Source: Clostridium sp. (GTDB lineage: Bacteria > Bacillota > Clostridia > Lachnospirales > Lachnospiraceae). From it: a DNA stretch of 8,541 nucleotides. Shown here in pieces: positions 5,723 to 8,541 of this stretch; position 1 is the stretch's first letter, and every line of letters begins with the position of its first letter. The translations under genes were made by a program, and so were the position numbers. Under the pieces are notes generated by a model. The model was not told the DNA's origin. It saw only the letters and a program-made list of their open reading frames with translations, and searched no databases. The stretch is from NCBI GenBank assembly GCA_023664325.1, contig JAMPFS010000083.1:1-8541 (forward strand), given 5' to 3'.

Positions 5723-7378
5723 ATGGCAAATAAAAATAGTGGGATTTTAACAACTGATCAGGAAATGCAGCTTCTCGGGCCGATCGAAGATTATGTAAGT
5801 AAGCTTCAGATGCAGATTGACAGTCTCAGAGCCGATGGAACACAAAAGGTTCTGTCTCTTCAAAGTCATATAGAAAGGGTAAAACAGGATGCTGTTCTTA
5901 CGAAAGAAGAGAAGAACACAAAAATTGAAGCTGCCAAAGCGGATTTGGAAAAAGCAAAAGGCATAGAAGCAGGACATAAAGATGAGATTGCAAAATTAAT
6001 TGATGATGCAGAAAGATATATTAATCAGCACTTTGATAATGATTATTATCAGTATGTAAAGGAAAGCTGCGAATTGGAAAAAGCGGATGCCAAAGAGCAG
6101 TACCGCAGGAAGGTTGCGGAACTGGAACAGGAGCATCAAAAGACAGCTGCCGGGCTTTCCGACCAGCAGGAGATCAAGGATGAAAAATATGTTTATAAAA
6201 ACAGGCTGTTCGATGCGAAGATGCAGATGGAAAAAGAACTCCAGCGTATAAAAGACAGAAAACATACTGCATATATGCACAAATACCATCTGATTGACTT
6301 GCTGCGCATGTCGCGGTTTACATGGACGGAGTCTCTGGCGCAGAAATGGGAAAATTATAAATACACATTTAACCGCAGGACATTTTTCCTGCAAAACGGT
6401 TTGTATATTGCAATTGTTTTAATTTTTATCATGCTGTGTATTATCACACCGATTGTAAAAAATGCCCCGCTGCTCACCTATAATAATGTCCTGAATATCC
6501 TGCAGCAGGCATCGCCGAGGATGTTTTTGGCACTTGGCGTAGCGGGTCTGATCCTTCTTACCGGTACGGATCTTTCGATCGGGCGTATGGTTGGCATGGG
6601 CATGACTGCGGCAACGATCATTATGCACCAGGGAATCAATACCGGCTCGGTTTTTGGGCATGTCTTTGATTTTACAGGCCTGCCGATCGGGGTAAGGGTA
6701 ATCTTGGCATTAGTTGTGTGCATATTTTTGTGTACATTCTTTACGACGATTGCCGGTTTCTTCACTGCGAAATTTAAAATGCATCCCTTTATTTCCACGA
6801 TGGCAAACATGCTGGTGATTTTCGGGCTTGTCACCTATGCAACGAAGGGAGTATCCTTTGGTGCGATCGAGCCGGCAATTCCGAATATGATTATTCCGAA
6901 AATAAACGGATTCCCAACAATTATTCTCTGGGCGGCAGCGGCCATCGTAATCGTCTGGTTTATCTGGAATAAAACCACGTTTGGCAAGAATCTGTTTGCG
7001 GTCGGCGGCAATCCCGAGGCGGCAGCGGTTTCCGGTATTTCGGTATTCCGTGTTACGGTCGGGGCATTTGTTTTGGCAGGGATTCTCTATGGATTCGGTT
7101 CATGGCTGGAATGTGCAAGAATGGTTGGATCCGGTTCGGCGGCATATGGACAGGGCTGGGAGATGGATGCCATTGCGGCCTGTGTAGTAGGCGGCATATC
7201 TTTTACCGGTGGCATCGGTAAGATTTCCGGTGTGGTCGTTGGCGTATTTATTTTTACAGCACTTACCTACTCATTGACGATTCTTGGCATCGACACAAAT
7301 CTTCAGTTTGTATTTTCCGGCATCATCATTTTAATTGCGGTAACACTGGACTGCCTGAAATATGTACAGAAAAAATAA
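5723..7378 (+). CDS. mglC: Galactose/methyl-galactoside permease MglC with an N-terminal coiled-coil-like extension
   Basis: Integral membrane channel of the importer. From about residue 212 it follows E. coli MglC (about 336 residues). Visible landmarks are the first membrane helix at about 226-243, then LGVAGLILLTGTDLSIGR (271-288), PFIST (355-359), a WNKTTFGKNLFAVGGNPEA block (about 415-433), and DAIAACVVGGISFTGGIG (482-499), with further hydrophobic spans to the C-terminus. Residues 1 to about 210 are extra: very rich in Lys, Glu, Gln and Asp, with long predicted-helical, heptad-like stretches (about 21-57, 62-100 and 115-180), and without a signal peptide or membrane span. They should lie in the cytoplasm if topology matches the family. 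I do not recognise a domain there. The gene starts 18 bases after mglA and ends before a strong terminator. Permease identity is secure; the role of the extension is unknown. Confidence 0.94.
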   Translation: MANKNSGILTTDQEMQLLGPIEDYVSKLQMQIDSLRADGTQKVLSLQSHIERVKQDAVLTKEEKNTKIEAAKADLEKAKGIEAGHKDEIAKLIDDAERYINQHFDNDYYQYVKESCELEKADAKEQYRRKVAELEQEHQKTAAGLSDQQEIKDEKYVYKNRLFDAKMQMEKELQRIKDRKHTAYMHKYHLIDLLRMSRFTWTESLAQKWENYKYTFNRRTFFLQNGLYIAIVLIFIMLCIITPIVKNAPLLTYNNVLNILQQASPRMFLALGVAGLILLTGTDLSIGRMVGMGMTAATIIMHQGINTGSVFGHVFDFTGLPIGVRVILALVVCIFLCTFFTTIAGFFTAKFKMHPFISTMANMLVIFGLVTYATKGVSFGAIEPAIPNMIIPKINGFPTIILWAAAAIVIVWFIWNKTTFGKNLFAVGGNPEAAAVSGISVFRVTVGAFVLAGILYGFGSWLECARMVGSGSAAYGQGWEMDAIAACVVGGISFTGGIGKISGVVVGVFIFTALTYSLTILGIDTNLQFVFSGIIILIAVTLDCLKYVQKK

Positions 7379-7450
7379 CCGCAGGATGAATCAGGAATCC
7401 AAGTCAGCGGCAGAAGTGCAAAGTGTCGGCTGCGTATAAAGAGATTTGAG

Positions 7451-7488
7451 AAAAGGTATTATTTCACATTGTGGAGTAATGCCTTTTT
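7451..7488 (+). terminator. Intrinsic terminator after mglC
   Basis: A 17-bp stem pairs 7451-7467 with 7471-7487 around the loop ATT. It has four G-U pairs and no mismatch, and runs into TTTTT at 7484-7488. It lies 72 bases after the mglC stop and ends the mgl unit. Its A-rich 5' arm (AAAAGG) mirrors the T-run, so it may also act in reverse, but no minus-strand gene is visible. The bases between the stop and the stem (7379-7450) hold nothing that I can recognise. Confidence 0.85.
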
Positions 7489-7503
7489 GCGATTGTATCG
7501 TTG

Positions 7504-7532
7504 TTTACATTTACTTGTGTGTTTGCTATAAT
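7504..7532 (+). promoter_or_regulatory. Sigma-A-type promoter of the response regulator gene
   Basis: TTTACA (7504-7509, 5 of 6 to consensus) and a perfect TATAAT (7527-7532) are separated by 17 bases. A TG one base before the -10 (7524-7525) makes it an extended -10 promoter. Transcription should start near 7539, leaving a leader of about 33 bases. Coming directly after the mgl terminator, this indicates that the regulator has its own fairly strong basal transcription. Confidence 0.85.
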
Positions 7533-7571
7533 GGAAAAAATTATTGGAAAGCAGATATATAGGGGGAGAAA

Positions 7572-8541
7572 ATGGAACGATACAAGTTGCTTTTAGTAGA
7601 TGATGAGGAAGAAGTAATACAGGTTATTATGAAAAAAATTAATTGGGAGAAAATTGGCTTTGTAGTGGTTGGGTATGCAAATAATGGTATAAAAGCATTT
7701 GAAATGGTTGAGGAGTTTCAGCCGGACGTTGTGATGACAGACATTAAAATGCCATTTATGGATGGGATGGAACTGTCAAGCCGGATTCGGACAGAATTTC
7801 CTTCTGTCAAGATTTTGTTTTTTACCGGTTTTGATGAATTTGAGTATGCAAGAGGGGCGATTCACCTTGAGGCAGAGGAATATATACTGAAGCCGGTGAA
7901 TGCGGTGGAGTTAACAAATGTATTCATACGGCTAAAGGAAAAATTGGATCAAGAAATTGATGAAAAACGTAATGTAGAGATTTTGTCGCAGTACTATATG
8001 GAGTCCTTGCCACTTTTGCAGGCCAATTTTTATATTTCACTGATTGAAGAACGGGTTTATGAGGATGAAATTCCGAAATATCTTGCAGGTTATCAACTCT
8101 CTTTTCAGGGGCCTCTTTTTTGTTGCCTGGTTATTCATACATCGTCTGGTGAGATTCCACAAGATATGAATTTTTTGCTGTTGTCCACTTCTGTCCGGAA
8201 ACAGGCGGAGAAGCGGCTGGCAGAAAAATGGCAGGCAAAATGTTTTTCCTACCTTGGGAATACTATATTAATATCGCAGTTAAAAAATGAGAGTGAAGTT
8301 CCAGAACTAACGGATGATTGTGACAGATTTTGTAAATATGTGAAATGTATCATCGGGGCAGTTGTCACTGTCGGAATTGGCAGAGTCTGCGGAAATATTG
8401 TTGAATTGTCACAGTCATATAACAGTGCGAGGGAAGCGGTTTCGTATAGAGTGATTTATGGCTCATGTAAAGCAATAAACATAGAGCTTGAGTTTCCGCA
8501 GTTTTATCCACACAACCATGATTTTAGCTGTGTTCTTATAA
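7572..8541 (+). CDS. Response regulator, YesN/AraC type (3' end outside window)
   Basis: 323 complete codons are present and the frame is still open at the window edge. Residues 1 to about 120 form a receiver domain: acidic pocket Asp10-Asp11, phosphoacceptor Asp57 in VVMTDIKMPFMDGM, Thr85 and Lys108 in YILKPVN, so it looks phosphorylatable. Residues about 130-310 form a variable middle region. Its TVGIGR (266-271) followed by LSQSYNSAREAVSYR (279-293) resembles the GGDEF-like linker seen in many YesN regulators. An AraC-type helix-turn-helix is expected beyond the window and cannot be confirmed here. The ATG at 7572 follows AGGGGGAG (7561-7568) at short spacing and gives the usual start just before the first receiver strand. 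Such regulators normally pair with a YesM/LytS-type membrane kinase, which may lie downstream. Control of the mgl genes is likely by position, but inferred. Confidence 0.9.
   Translation, partial: MERYKLLLVDDEEEVIQVIMKKINWEKIGFVVVGYANNGIKAFEMVEEFQPDVVMTDIKMPFMDGMELSSRIRTEFPSVKILFFTGFDEFEYARGAIHLEAEEYILKPVNAVELTNVFIRLKEKLDQEIDEKRNVEILSQYYMESLPLLQANFYISLIEERVYEDEIPKYLAGYQLSFQGPLFCCLVIHTSSGEIPQDMNFLLLSTSVRKQAEKRLAEKWQAKCFSYLGNTILISQLKNESEVPELTDDCDRFCKYVKCIIGAVVTVGIGRVCGNIVELSQSYNSAREAVSYRVIYGSCKAINIELEFPQFYPHNHDFSCVLI

Noticed and set aside
7408..7436. Imperfect inverted repeat (CAGC with GCTG) after mglC
   Set aside because: Only four pairs form before mismatches; the strong terminator at 7451-7488 explains the region better.
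1..8541. CRISPR arrays, tRNA or rRNA genes, insertion sequences and attachment sites
   Set aside because: I found no repeat-spacer pattern, transposase frame, terminal inverted repeats or RNA gene fold in the window.

Overview
The window reads as a Gram-positive, low-to-moderate G+C Clostridia genome, most likely Lachnospiraceae. The reasons are AG-rich Shine-Dalgarno sites, AT-rich spacers, a Firmicutes-type GalT of about 495 residues, a lipoprotein sugar-binding protein, and a YesN-type response regulator beside a sugar ABC transporter. This is inferred from protein style; no species can be named. Every gene is on the + strand.

Layout: 61-2559 holds the Leloir-pathway pair galE and galT, 15 bases apart. 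No promoter is convincing in the first 60 bases, so their transcription probably starts outside the window. 2560-2767 is an AT-rich spacer with a weak candidate promoter and no clear terminator. 2768-7378 is a galactose/methyl-galactoside ABC importer in the order mglB (lipoprotein binding protein), mglA (double ATPase), mglC (permease). A strong hairpin without a U-tract separates mglB from mglA. A long stem plus T-run terminator at 7451-7488 ends the unit. A clear extended -10 promoter at 7504-7532 then drives a response regulator gene that runs off the right edge.

Working together: MglBAC would import galactose (or beta-methylgalactoside/glucose), and GalT with GalE would convert galactose-1-phosphate to UDP-sugars and glucose-1-phosphate. 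Galactokinase is not in the window. The response regulator is a candidate controller of the transporter.

Two points stand out. First, the binding protein appears to be a circular permutation of classical MglB. It begins at the family's fourth beta strand, and the segment that is normally N-terminal (beta1 to alpha3, with the Asp-Asn-Phe sugar-contact motif) sits at its C-terminus. Nearly all sugar-contact residues remain, in permuted order. Second, the permease carries an N-terminal charged, coiled-coil-like extension of about 210 residues that E. coli MglC lacks. Whether either has been described before cannot be judged from the sequence alone.
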